Shown: piece after piece, positions 1 through 10,252 of the stretch
Layout: each line of letters starts with the position of its first letter
Position numbering within the stretch: the stretch's first letter is position 1
Assembly: GCA_973895155.1 (NCBI GenBank)
Contig: OZ316896.1
Coordinates: 17,236,001 to 17,300,000, forward strand
DNA from: Marsupella aquatica
Taxonomy: Eukaryota; Marchantiophyta
DNA: 64,000 nucleotides
Direction of reading: 5' to 3'
The notes under the pieces: generated by a model
What the model was told of the DNA's origin: nothing
What the model saw: the letters and a program-made list of their open reading frames with translations, nothing else
Databases searched by the model: none
Program-made: the position numbers and the translations under genes

Positions 1-826
1 AGCCGATGACTCTGGTTGAATTGCGTCTACTGGTATGATTTGAAGCTCAGCAGCATTCACTTGTTGCTCACCAGCATCAATAAACTCTTCTTGTTCCTGT
101 GGCATAAGAACCAGCTCCATGCTTGGAGCACCTCCTCTCTGATCATGCACTTCATGATCAATCTCCCCCTCAACGAGATCTAGGATAGGAGATTTTCCTT
201 TGTCAATACGGGAGACCTGAGTATTCTTCCCCTCCTTCAATAATCTGGATTCATTGAAGAAACATCCCTACTGACAACGAGCTTACAGGCAATAGGATCC
301 CATAGCCTGTAGGCCTTCACACCACTCTGATACCCAAGAAAAATACATTTCTTGGACGTAGGATCTAACTTGGTCCTATTATGCTTTGGTGTGAGAGCAT
401 ATGCATCACTTCCAAAAACTACCAAGCCATGATAGTCTGCTTGCCGCTTATAACGCATTTCAAATAGCGTTTTGAAATTGATTACACTAGAAGGAGAAAG
501 ATTTACCAAATAAGCTGCAGTATTGACAGTTTCTGCCCAAAATTCCTGTGGTAAACCTGATTGGCTCAGCATACTCCGTGACCGCTCCAATAGTGTTTGA
601 TTGAGCCTCTCAGCGACACCATTTTGCTACGGAGTATAAACTGTGATGAGATGGCGAGTTATCCCCTGTTCTGCATAATACTCTTCAAATTCTATTGAAG
701 TGTACTCCCCGCCGTTGTCTGACCTCAGACTCTTCACCCTGGTATCCAAACACTTAATCGTGTTTCTTGTCTGATTCTCCACTTGGGCCTTCCACTTTGT
801 AAAAATGGACAAGACATCAGACTTAT
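1..826 (-). pseudogene. Copia pol fragment: second half of integrase core, integrase C-terminus and linker
   Basis: Minus-strand translation from 826 gives the second catalytic aspartate in SDNGGEY (near 720). An in-frame TAG (627-629) interrupts the segment just before QNGVAERLN, which holds the catalytic glutamate. Then comes a typical copia integrase tail with FWAETVNTAAYLVN and CIFLGYQSGVKAYRLWD. Near 237-240 the frame shifts by one base, and an acidic, low-complexity linker (LKEGKNTQV onward) continues to the window edge. The first catalytic aspartate is on the far side of the nested insertion (5310 onward). Family: rve integrase of Ty1/copia. The gene is non-functional. Confidence 0.85.
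822..826. repeat. Target-site duplication CTTAT, left copy
   Basis: CTTAT here and at 5310-5314 flank the nested insertion. Removing the insert and one copy restores the integrase reading across the junction (FMTHK on one side, SDVLSIFTKWK on the other), so the boundary is precise. Confidence 0.8.
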
Positions 827-1190
827 TGTGACGGGGTTCTTGTCACCGAAAACCCTCAATAATTGTTTATTGGGTTGTGCCACGTAAATAACCATTGTAA
901 ATAAGCCCATTTTTTTTAATTTTTGAGTTAATTTTGTCCTTTCAAGTTCGTGCTGCCAGGAGGACTTTACTTTATTTCCTTCTCAGAATTGTTCTAAACG
1001 GCAAGGCAATCTAGAGGGGGGCAAATAGGTGGCCTGGCCATTTTGCTTGAACCATTGTCAAGTTTCCCCTATAAGTCCAAAAGGTTAACTTTTCTTTTTG
1101 GGGTTAAATGAGTATAACCACAACAAGGGCCAAAAGAAGAGAAGGAGTTCTTTTGAGAGGTTAAAAGGTGTTGGAATAAAAGGGTCCATA

Positions 1191-1560
1191 AGGGGCAGCC
1201 CCTGTGGACGCCACTTGGCATCTCCATAAGTTCAGCCAGGGCGCGGAGTGAAGAGAAGGAAAAAAGGGGGGATTAAACCCCTCTTAAGGAGCCCTCTTAA
1301 GAGGAGCCCCGTGAGTGAGGGGGGAAGGCCGCGAGCCCTGCACAGGGCCGCGTGCAGGAGACAGAGGAAGGGGGGATTTAAAATTCCCCCGACTATGGGG
1401 CGTGAGTGTGTTGCCGAGGTGAGCCGGGGCAAGCCAAAGCAAGCCGGCGCAGGGCTGCCGGTACGCGAGGGACTACATAGGGCAGCGTGTGGTGAAAGAG
1501 GGGGGGAAATTAAATCTCCCGGCCTCAGAGGTAACAAGGCGCAGTGCGAGCCCTGCATAG
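1191..1560. repeat. Cluster of G-tract / AT-core / C-tract palindromes
   Basis: Three near-palindromes share one design, a run of six or so G, an AT-only core, then a C run: 1266-1281, 1370-1390 and about 1500-1520. A further hairpin AGGGGCAGCCCCT lies at 1191-1203. Between them the phrase GCCCTGCA(C/T)AGGGCC occurs twice. ORFs on both strands here are produced by the GC-rich composition and are not called as genes. Confidence 0.6.
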
Positions 1561-2013
1561 GGCCATGTGTTGTCGGGTGGTTCCCGCGAGTTGGTGGGAG
1601 GAGGACGTAGAGAGGCGAGCCAGGGTACCAGGGCAGCCAGGGCGCAAAGTGAGCCGGGGCGCATGGCGAAAATAATCCATGGGGTTTCCTTCTTCTTTTT
1701 TCTCCCTATTTTCTCACTTCCTCTCTTTTGCAAGACAACTCATTGCCGAAAGCAAAAGCTTGGGCTCTCTCTCAACTCTTGCCGAAAGCTCTCTCCACAT
1801 TTTGCAATTATTTTAGAAGCTCTCTCTCATGGTCAATTGTTGGGCTTGTTGGCATGATTCTTACGGGCATTAGCGGCAGCGGCACGGAGTGGCTTCTGAG
1901 GGAATTGAGGGTAATTGATTGATCGGGATACGGGGGCCATTTTGGGCCAGGAAATTGACATTGCTACGGGTGATGGGATTTGGTGATTGAGGATTTGATT
2001 TCTTGATGCATGG

Positions 2014-3864
2014 ATGCTGGATCAACCGGAGTTTAGTGCGGCACGCGTTTGGAGATACAAGGCTGCTTACCGTGACTACATTGAGACATTGATTGCAAGA
2101 GAGAGAGAAGAGAGAGAAGCTACGATGAGTACTGGACTGGTGTCAAGTTCCGCACCGGTGATTAGGAAGGTTTTACGTCAAATTTATCCCAAAACCTCCG
2201 CCAAGGTGATGGAGGATTGTAGGAATTTTTTTTAAGCCACCGGGCTCATGGAGTTCATGAAGGTGGAGATTACAATCCCTTCGGGGAAGAGTTGGAACAT
2301 TGAGGCTGGGTTGGAGTTACGTACGGAAGGAATCCACTTTGAATGTCTCCAACGGGTAGTGCCCCATGTAGAGTTAGCTAAGCTTCTGTTTCTGGAGAAC
2401 CAGCAATTCTCATTCACACCTTGGAACATAAGGGGAGAGCTCACGTTGACAATGGTGGCCGGTTGGGTGATTAATCCCACCTCCACTACTTCCATTCCTC
2501 TTTCCGCCATCAAGGATGCCGAGCACAAGGGATTTATGGCCAAGGTTCATCAACGGGTCCTTGGTAACGTGCAATCCGGGGTGGTGAATGGAGAGCATTT
2601 CGTGGTAGCTATGGACATCAAGAACTATCCAGCCCATGTGTACAGATGGTGGTACTAAGGGTTGAAGAAGCTATTGGACACCAATCCTGGGAGTGTGAAA
2701 CTAGGTGGGGCTGTACATTTGATGGGGTCATTTTTGCTGGCCAGAGCAGAAGGGTGGATTGTTTCCCCGGGACAGGAAGACACTGGATCATCCCTTACCA
2801 CGGAAATCAGGAGTATTGCCACTACCATCATGGGGAAACTAACGGAGGGATCATCGTCGGTGGTTGGGGATGATAATAGAGAGGAAGAGGACTCCACATT
2901 GGAGTGGCTTGAATCACTTGTGGAAAATCCGGAGGAGCCTCTGGTCTACGACATTCCTGATGTCTACCTGGCGGAGTTACGGGATTTCCGAGAGGGGGTC
3001 CATGAGGGACTCAAGCTAGTCCACGCATTAAGAGATTCTCTCAAGCAGGCCACCGCCAGCGTAGAGACTTTGGAGCAGAGTGCCCTCTCTATGAAGGAGG
3101 TGATCAAGGCCAAGGAGGAGGCCATTCATGAGAAGGTTAAACTTCTCCAAGCAGCTCACAATGAGATCTCCAACATGAAGGGAGCCTTGTCCACCAAGGC
3201 CAAGGAAGCCGAAGAGGTTGGAGTATTGAAATAGGCATTGGCCAAAGAGAAGCAGAATTCTGGAGAAGTGGTGGAGTTAAGAGCCCAGGTGGGAGCACTA
3301 TAGAGTCAAATGGTGATCTTTGAGACAAGGGCTAAGAGGAGTGAGGCCTTGAATCTGGGGAAACGGAAGAGCCCCTACACACCTAGCTCCACACTTTCCC
3401 CGGATTTGATCTCTAGAGCCATTGAGATGGTGGTGAAGGAAGTCAGTGGGAAGTATGGACCCCTGTTGGATGCAGCCAAGAAAAGTCAAGAGAAGAGCAA
3501 GAGCTTAGAGAAGAAGCTCAGGGAGGTACGTAAATCGTTACGAGAGGCTCAGGTCAACACGGGAACCCCGAGGATGCCACCCCGATCTGTCACCCCTGGG
3601 ACTCCCATGGCCACCGGGCAGGTTTTACCGTTGGAGTTGCGGTCCGGTGAAGAGGCGGCCTTGTGGAAAGACACCATTGGTGAGGGGTACATCAAGGCGT
3701 GGCAGGCCTTGGCCAATTTGAGGAAACAGGGGGGCACTAGCACAAGGAGTACCCAGGTGAAGAAGAAGAGGAATGAAGTGGCACTCACTCCAGTGGAGAG
3801 TGATGAGGAGGCCCACTCACGGGGCTCAAGCCAGGGCACCGTGAGTGAAGAGGAGGAGGATTAG
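2014..3864 (+). pseudogene. Decayed transposon ORF of 617 codons with C-terminal coiled coil, family unknown
   Basis: A single reading frame runs from 2014 to 3864, interrupted only by in-frame stops at 2233-2235, 2656-2658, 3232-3234 and 3301-3303. No frameshift is needed to read through. The N-terminal part is basic and charged (RVWRYKAAYRDYIETLIARE). A middle region contains SGKSWNIEAGLELRTEG and KNYPAHVYRWWY. The part from about 2990 to 3540 is Glu/Lys-rich and strongly heptad-like, with many AKEEA-type and KKLREVRKSLRE-type stretches. The tail is rich in S, T, P and acidic residues and ends SQGTVSEEEED. I do not recognise the family. A gag-like structural protein of a non-autonomous LTR element is possible but unproven. 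The start is uncertain because the frame may open upstream. Confidence 0.6.
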
Positions 3865-5309
3865 AGTGGTCGTATGGACGTGGTTGTACGGCCCCTTGAC
3901 TTTCCAAATTTTTTGTGAGGGGTCACTCACGGGCTTATTGAAAAGAGCTTGCAGAGATGATTCCAACAAGAGGCGGCGCTCCTCAAACAGAGCCAGGATG
4001 AGCAAGTTAGGGCCCGACGAAATTGGGTTTACGGGATACTGAAATGGCCATAATTTGGTCATCCGATGTCCGTTTCAAGAGCGGTTGAGTGATTCATGAT
4101 CAGAAGGGGGTATTTACAAACGACAGGAAACAAGAAACAGTAACAGGAAATAGTTACTGGTAACAGGAAAGTGGGTGGTAATTTTTTGGGATTTTTTTTT
4201 TGGGATTTTTTTTGGAAAAATTTTTTTTGGGGGAAAAAAGTTTTTTTTGTTTTGGTTTGTCATCATCATATTGCTAGCGCCTGGAGCTAACAATAGCAGC
4301 GTTTGGCGCTCGCAAAAAACCCATGATTTTAATTATTTTTTGAAAAATAAGACTTTAAATGATACATTTTTAGATCGTGTTTTTACTGGTAACAATAAAA
4401 TTTTCCTAGTAACAGGAAACTTTTTGCTAGTACCAGTAATCCTATTTTCCTATTTCCTGTCTCGGTGGTGCACTCAGAAGTGCAAGTGGAAAAGCACCTA
4501 GTTTCGGCCATTGTGGGGTTCCTTGCCATTTCACGGTTCATGGAGTAATGTTAGGGCGCCATCGAAGGCACCGTCAGCCCCATTATTAGTTTAGGGTTTA
4601 GGGTTTTAGAAGCATGTGTGTGCCGCATGCTTTTAGTTTAGGGGTTTCTTAGTGAAGGATTAGCGGCGCCGTTAGGGTAGGCCACCATCGTTGTGGCCCG
4701 GGGAGGGGTGCTTTGGTGTGTTTTTTGGTATTTAGGGGGAGAGCCCCGTAGTGAAGGGGGGAACTCAGTCTAGTGTTTGCTTAGGGAAGTTAGCTCATAG
4801 CCAGAAGAGGGAATCAAGCCAGAGTAGTGAGGTAGAGGTGTAGCACTTGCCCCAGTGAGGCAGTAATTGGGCAGACGGCAGGAGGTCGGGTTGTCCTTGC
4901 AATGTGTTACGACGTTTTGCCAAAAGATATGGGTTTGGTTTGATTCCTCAAGTTTTGGTGTGGCGTTATTTTCTTCTAGTTCAAGATTGTGTTCTTTCCC
5001 CAAGAAGTGTCTAAGGAATCCTTGCACGGTTTGGTCAACCATGTGAGTAGGAGGGGTGGTGACAGCACTCCACCAACGAACCAGTAGGAGTATGTGTGTG
5101 GCGTAGTCCATGGGACTTGATCAAAAGCAGAGCGGCTAGTCGGTAGACTTGATCAAAAATTACATTTCCAGGAGCAAAAATAAACATACTCATCCTGCAT
5201 GCAATAGAATCCTAATAGCGTCCCTCCACGTTCCCGTCATATGATAACAAACAATTTTAGTAGGAGTAAATACGTATTTGCGTGTAAATCGTTTGATAAG
5301 CAGGTGACA
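3865..5309. other. 3' non-coding part of the nested insert
   Basis: No supported gene. It holds AGGAAA-type motifs near 4120-4170 that recur in inverted form at 4400-4462, a T/G homopolymer-rich stretch (4180-4260), two telomere-like heptamers (TTTAGGGTTTAGGG, 4590-4603), and AT-rich sequence up to the right end. Confidence 0.5.
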
Positions 5310-6000
5310 CTTATGCGTCATGAAATAAATCCATACAAATCTTGAGTAATCGTCAATGAAGGATACATAGTACAATTTTTCAGAATGTGAGGGAGTCAGG
5401 GATGGTCCCCACACGTCACTATGTATGTACTCAAGAACCGCTTTGGAACGATGAGTTCCAACACCGAAAGCACGATGATGGTGCTTTCCAAAAATGCAAT
5501 GCTCACAGAATTCCAATTTATAAGACTGCAAATCAGAAATGAGCCCATTCTCCCGCAAGATAGCCAAACCTTTCTCACTCATGTGGCCTAGCCGTGAATG
5601 CCATAGTTGAGTCATTTCCTCGTGAGACTTGGTTACATTGGCCTCTCTACATACTGTATTGCCCTGCAACACATACAAATTCTTTTGTCTGCTCCCCTTC
5701 AAAATCACTGTCTGGCCTGACATGACTTGAAGTTCACCATCAATTACTCGCCATTGATGACCATTTGTATCTAACACACCGAGTGAAATCAAATTCTTAC
5801 GCATGCCAGGTACAAACCTGACTCCGGACACTGTGCGCACAATGCCATCAAACATTTGAATCTTTACAGACCCAATACCCTCAACTCGACAGGAGTGATC
5901 ATTTCCCATCAAAACTGAACCGTTTGACACAGAGGAAGAATTGAAATACTCGCGAATGTAACAAATATAAAAGGAGCAAGCACAATCAAGAATCCACACA
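5310..6000 (-). pseudogene. Copia pol fragment: protease, GAG-pre-integrase and first part of integrase
   Basis: The minus-strand frame starts near 6000 with VWILDCACSF, where copia proteases have an aspartate followed by Ser-Gly or similar; here the two residues after the Asp are Cys-Ala. Further on are GMRKNLISLGVLD (typical end of the protease region) and LWHSRLGHMSEKGL with CEHCIFGK, the His/Cys pattern of the GAG-pre-integrase zinc region. The integrase core then begins with IHSDVWGPS, holding the first catalytic Asp, and SFIDDYSRFVWIYFM. Homology stops at THK where the nested insert begins; the downstream continuation of the frame to 5190 is insert sequence. The junction with gag (about 6000-6050) requires a frameshift. 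Confidence 0.85.
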
Positions 6001-6043
6001 TCATTGCTCTCCTAGATGATGTGCATAGGGCATACTCCTGACT

Positions 6044-7123
6044 TCATAAAACATACTCATCATTGAGTAAATCAACTTTTCCATCAGCACTAGCCACATT
6101 GGCTGATGAAGATTCAGTTGCCTTACCCTTACAATCCCTCTTAACGTGACCAACCTTGTGACACTTCCAGCAGACTACTGGCTTTCTCTCCTGGGACTTC
6201 CCCCTTGAAGCAAATCTTGTTCTAGATTTACTTTGTCCCTTGCCATTCGTGCGCTGCTCGGGATGCCGTTGTGACCTCCCACGATTCACATTCAAGGCAG
6301 CACCAGATGACGATGCTACCTTGGCTTGACCTAACTTCTTCTGTGCATCATTTGAAAGCAAAGAGCTTACCACCTCATCGTATGAATAGACTTCAGATCT
6401 CTATACAAGAACCTGCTTCAAACCCTGATAAGATGGGGGTAAGGAGCTGAGAAGAAGCAAGGTCTTGTCCTCTTCTTCAACGCCCTTACCGAGATTAGAC
6501 AAATCAACAGCTAGGCTGTCAAATTCATCCAAGTGATCCTGGAGCTTATTCCCCTCTTTGAGCCGAAGGCTCATTAAGAGAGACTTCTTGTACAATCGAT
6601 CTGATGCATCCTCCCGATAGTACTTCTCCCTAAGGGCTTTGAATAGAGATGCACAATCCGCGTAATCATCCAACTTCTTGATGATATGCGGCTTCAGATA
6701 AAGCATCACCGCATTCACTGCAATTACTTGTTCCTGCCTCCACCTCTTTAGTGGGATCTCCTTCGAGTCATCATCGTACATCTCTCGTGTAGAGAGAAGA
6801 TGATCTAGGCCCATAGCGCAAAGAACTCCTTTCACTTGCTTCTCCCACAACAAGTAGTCGGTATGCCCATCATACTTTTCCACCTCAAACTTGACACCTC
6901 CGAACCTGGATGCCATCTGTTTTTCCTTCACAATCCCTTCTACTCGCTGCACCGGTGATTGTACCGGTGTCATGAGCGCTTCCTCTTGCTCCACTCTCTC
7001 CTCGTCAAACCGTTGTGGTGATCCTCGAGCTTCAAGATCCACTTCTTCAAAAATCTCCTCCGAATCACTCATGTGAAAATCCAAGAAAAAATGACATTTT
7101 TTCAACTTCTTCAAAAAACTCAA
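6044..7123 (-). pseudogene. Copia gag polyprotein with CCHC zinc knuckle
   Basis: Two segments in the same frame are separated by one in-frame TAG at 6401-6403. The N-terminal segment contains FEVEKYDGHTDYLLWEKQVK and LLLLSSLPPSYQGLKQVLV, hallmarks of copia gag (UBN2 / gag-polypeptide families). The C-terminal segment is basic and contains CWKCHKVGHVKRDC, a CX2CX4HX4C knuckle that binds RNA. The ancestral start may be the internal Met at MASRFGG (about 6915), which is where many copia gags begin, or the upstream MSDSEE. Gag packages the element's RNA in virus-like particles; this copy cannot make the full protein. Confidence 0.85.
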
Positions 7124-7191
7124 AACTTATTACCGCCGCAAAGCCCACAAGCCTAGCTCTCCAATGCTGAAAACCAGAATCGAAACCAAAC

Positions 7192-7303
7192 TCCGACGTA
7201 AAAGTTATTCACTTTTTGGTCGAGGTGGGTAAAACTTGGAATTCTCCCCCGTTTTGACCACCTCGGGGAATAACCAAAAAGTAAACTAGTACCCAACGTC
7301 GGA
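7192..7303. repeat. Imperfect inverted repeat, about 45-bp arms
   Basis: The left arm (7192-7235, TCCGACG...GTAAAAC) matches the reverse complement of the right arm (7251-7303), with a few indels. Shared blocks are TCCGACGT, ACTTTTTGGT and CGAGGTGG. A 15-base spacer separates the arms. As RNA it would fold into a long hairpin just upstream of gag. Confidence 0.65.
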
Positions 7304-7467
7304 AATACAATTCAATTTATGCATCGCGTTGCCAACTCCGATGGTTAGCAACTTGCCAAAGATGAACAAAAAAAAGTTACCATTTGGCGGATGGAATCTT
7401 CGACGAACGGCCAAATACACGCTCTCTATGTTTTTGGGGAATATTCCAGCACAGAGCAACAGGGCTC

Positions 7468-7870
7468 ACAGGGGGCTGTTCCCCCTGTCCAAGTGGTTAA
7501 AGTGGAGGGCGGTAGGTCCCGGGAGGGAGGAAAAAGAAATAAAAATTAAGGCCTAAAGGGGGTTTAAAGCCCCTTTACAAAACAGGTGTATAGCCGGGGT
7601 GTATGGCAGGGTCAGGCGCAAGATACGTGCATGGAGGGCGTATGGGGCGGCAGAAGCCGCGAAGTTGCAAGGCCGGGCCGCGAGCCGGGAAGGGAGACCG
7701 GCCGGAAGCAAAGTCCGAAGGGGGGGTGCTAGGACGTAGTGCGGGGGTTGCCGGAGGTCGCGGCCGGTCGGCGGGCGGGGGGGTTGAGGCGCCCACGGGA
7801 GGCCGCTGTGTGGCCGGGCAGGCTGCCGGGTCGCGACGGGGAGGGGGACGATGTACGTAGGGAGGGTGGG
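7468..7870. repeat. GC-rich block with G-tract/C-tract hairpins in the leader
   Basis: It begins with a perfect-arm hairpin ACAGGGGG/CCCCCTGT (7468-7487) and a palindrome with a TTTAAA core, AAAGGGG...CCCCTTT (7555-7576). Very GC-rich sequence follows to about 7870. The style closely matches the palindromes inside the nested insert. Overlapping ORFs on both strands here are compositional. Confidence 0.55.
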
Positions 7871-8803
7871 GGTGAAACGTGTATGTATACACAAAAGTGG
7901 GTGGACCCCCCCAAAAAACACAAAGCAAATGGCCACCAATGTTCCCGAATTCACCTCGTCACCGACAAGGGCCCTAAAGAAAAATTTTCTTCCAATGTGC
8001 AATGGAGGTCTCTAGAGAGAGAGAGAGAGTTGTAAATGGAGTATTTTCCGAACAAAAAATTGGCCCGTAAGAAATCCAAAAATGCTTGTGAAAATCAAAC
8101 AAAAATAGCTTGCACCTTGTAATGTTCGGATTATGGTGAGGAATCAGAAACCAATGTCGGTCGGTTGGAAAGATTTGCGCACCCGCACCGTTTGCTGGTC
8201 AATCAGTGGCAAAAACTCAGAACTCCTTCCTCCCGTGGGCAAAATCGTCAATCTTGGACTCAAAATGATCACCTCTTCGTGATCTCTCCGTTCAGCCCAA
8301 GTACTTCACGTCTCTCCCTCCGAGTCGAGCGCAATGACGAGAAACCCCGCTCAGGCAAAAGAGGACTCCATAGCCGGTCAGAAAATCAGAATGTTTCTTT
8401 TGCTCGTTGCGACGCACTCGTTACACACTCGACAACAAACCATCTACCAAAACGATCAGCTCGTCCCGATCTACAAGCAGAACTACAACATGCCACGCCT
8501 CCTTTGCCGTAGAGCTCACACCGTCGGGAAAACAAACCCTGGTCCCTCCTCTGAAAAACCGTCGAACATGAATGTTGTCAACTTTCTTCACAAATTCCAG
8601 AACAACAAAAACTTAGATCTCTTCGCACCACAATCTTCGTTCAGTGATTTTTTCACACCGTTAGAAAGCCCTTGCCCTGATCTATCCGCTGAGTCCATAA
8701 ACTCCAAGTTCCATGCGACGGAACTCCAGAAAATTCACCGATACTCAATGCTGGAAAAAACCGTCACGAAATCTCATCACGAACAATGTCACCTCCCAAG
8801 CAT

Positions 8804-8815
8804 GCTCTGATACCA
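8804..8815 (-). promoter_or_regulatory. Primer-binding site (initiator tRNA-Met type)
   Basis: On the minus strand the 12 bases read TGGTATCAGAGC, the standard copia primer-binding site, complementary to the 3' end of plant initiator tRNA-Met. It lies 2 bases inside the LTR end at 8818, which fixes both the element's orientation and the LTR boundary. Confidence 0.9.
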
Positions 8816-9174
8816 ATTGTTGAGCATAGATGACACTCGTAACGGTAAGCACATGACACATCCAACGCGCAAGTAGTCGACACAAGAGATACGTGGTTCA
8901 CCTCCTCGAGGCTACGTCCACGGGAACACACAAGAGAGCTTTACTGAACTCTAAGCCCATCGGCCTTACCAAGTCTCTACAGTGTAAGCTCTCCTCATCT
9001 CTCAAGTGGCTCCGTAACAATGAGCCTAAGTTCCACTTATCCAAGCAAACACCGCTTGGCATATAGTGTGCATCCTAGTTAACCTAACCACGTCTCCGAC
9101 TAAGGTTAGTCTAACTACGGTTACATGCCATAACCCTAGACCTTGAGTAAATACCTAACAAAACTCAATCAAAG

Positions 9175-9394
9175 TTTCTAATTTAGCAACTCAAACCCTA
9201 AACAATACAATGCAACTCAATCTCCTCAGAGCATACTCTGATAATAAGCGTGCATGCATATTAAACTGGTCATGAAACTCATCGTTTCTAATTTAGCAAC
9301 TCAAACCCTAAACAATACAATGCAACTCAATCTCCTCAGAGCATATTCTGATAATAAGCGCGCATGCGTATTGAACCGGTCACGAAACTAATCA
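9175..9394. repeat. 110-bp tandem duplication in the LTR
   Basis: TTTCTAATTTAGCAACTC... at 9175 recurs at 9285 with few differences, giving two copies of 110 bp. A weaker partial third copy follows around 9405-9435 (GCGCATTGAGCCGGT). Confidence 0.85.
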
Positions 9395-9789
9395 AATACA
9401 AATGAGAAAGCGCATTGAGCCGGTAGGAGACTCATCACACCCATTAGTTCACGTGCAATTGAGAAAGAAGATAATAAGATACCAAACCAAGATAAGATAA
9501 GGACAATGAGATACGCACAGGCTCCTTCACCAGTCATACGTACAGTAGAGGGATTGTCTGGATTGAGCAATGATTGGCACATGTAGCTACTAGCAATACA
9601 GGAAACACTAATGAATAGGCACCTCTAGTACAACAGGAATCTACTCCACTATTCCACATAAACATTGACTGTCGATACCTTGGTGATTGTGCAGACAGTT
9701 ATGACAGAGGTACTGTAGCTAACTTGAATAGTCCTCCCTCACGTACGATGTACACAATTCTGAGGAATGTGAGTACAGAGAATTTTGAG

Positions 9790-9797
9790 TTTAAATA
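9790..9797 (-). promoter_or_regulatory. Candidate TATA box of the LTR promoter
   Basis: On the minus strand this reads TATTTAAA. It sits in the part of the LTR expected to be U3, upstream of the primer-binding site in the sense of transcription. Assignment is by motif and position only. Confidence 0.3.
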
Positions 9798-9888
9798 GAT
9801 ATGTGAGCATGAACAAGGAGAAGTCTTGTGGCTGATCCCTCACAGGGGCCTGCCAGCAGTACTAGGGCGTGCTAGCAGTAGCGCCTGC

Positions 9889-10005
9889 CAGCCTTTCACC
9901 TTCCACTAAAAATGCCCTGCATGCGCTCTTGCTATGGCTATCCTCACAGCCTTTCACCTTCCACTAAAAAATGCCCTGCATGCGCTCTTGCTACGGATGT
10001 CCTCA
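9889..10005. repeat. 58-bp tandem duplication in LTR U3
   Basis: CAGCCTTTCACCTTCCACTA... at 9889 is repeated at 9947 almost unchanged. Short tandem repeats in the U3 part of LTRs often act as enhancers; that role is an inference. Confidence 0.85.
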
Positions 10006-10252
10006 CACTACGAATCATCCTCTTCTTGGCAGCTAGGGCCTCAACAAACGCATTTTTAGGGCCTCAACAAACGACAGAGTTTTCTTTGGTGAAGTACCCT
10101 TGACAACTTCCCAATGGAGCTTCCACCAACTCTAGCCGCCTTCTCCTCTTCACATGGAGCTGACACCTAGTAAGTCACATGACACCTTATACGGCATGCA
10201 TCTGTATATGGCTAATTATTTGGTACCAACTATTTGGTACCAAATCCTAACA

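Larger units (their letters stand above)
827..5309 (+). mobile_element. Nested 4.48-kb insertion in the copia integrase, family unknown
   Basis: The insert begins TGTGACGGGG and ends GGTGACA, i.e. TG...CA ends, with a 5-bp duplication of CTTAT on both sides. This is the signature of an LTR-element type integrase. However, I see no pair of long terminal direct repeats inside it, so it may be a terminally rearranged LTR element or a non-autonomous derivative. Its plus strand carries one long decayed ORF (2014-3864) and no recognisable polymerase, integrase or transposase. The 5' third is GC-rich with G-tract palindromes. Confidence 0.7.
7124..8803 (-). other. Unusually long copia leader between primer-binding site and gag
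   Basis: About 1.7 kb separates the primer-binding site from gag, while copia leaders are commonly far shorter. No coding sequence is supported on either strand. The stretch contains an imperfect inverted repeat (7192-7303), a GC-rich block (about 7500-7870) with hairpins of the same style as those at 1191-1560, and a GA microsatellite (about 8013-8030). A further nested insertion is possible, but I found no convincing target duplication. Confidence 0.5.
1..10252 (-). mobile_element. Decayed Ty1/copia LTR retrotransposon, 3' part beyond window
   Basis: Read on the minus strand the order is LTR, primer-binding site, leader, gag with a CCHC knuckle, protease, GAG-pre-integrase, integrase core, then the linker towards reverse transcriptase. 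Integrase before reverse transcriptase is the copia order. Reverse transcriptase, RNase H and the 3' LTR lie left of position 1. At least two in-frame stops, several frameshifts and a nested 4.48-kb insertion in the integrase show it is dead. The outer boundary at 10252 is inferred from the TGTT...AACA ends, because the partner LTR is not in the window. Confidence 0.85.
8818..10252 (-). repeat. 5' LTR of the copia element
   Basis: In plus orientation it runs from TGTTGAGCAT next to the primer-binding site to ...CCTAACA. The ends therefore form TGTT...AACA, the usual short inverted ends. The inner boundary is firm; the outer one (10252) is inferred without the partner LTR. It contains two internal tandem duplications, at 9175-9394 and 9889-10005. 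Confidence 0.65.

Noticed and set aside
1232-1857. Overlapping ORFs on both strands in the GC-rich part of the nested insert
   Set aside because: They arise from composition and palindromes; no domain, no consistent frame.
4590-4603. Chromosome end or interstitial telomere
   Set aside because: Only two TTTAGGG units; too short for telomeric DNA.
7553-8035. Several overlapping Arg/Pro-rich ORFs in the copia leader
   Set aside because: Typical of GC-rich DNA, present on both strands and in several frames.
8165-8810. Plus-strand ORFs of 115 and 158 codons
   Set aside because: They lie antisense in the leader of the minus-strand copia element and show no motif.
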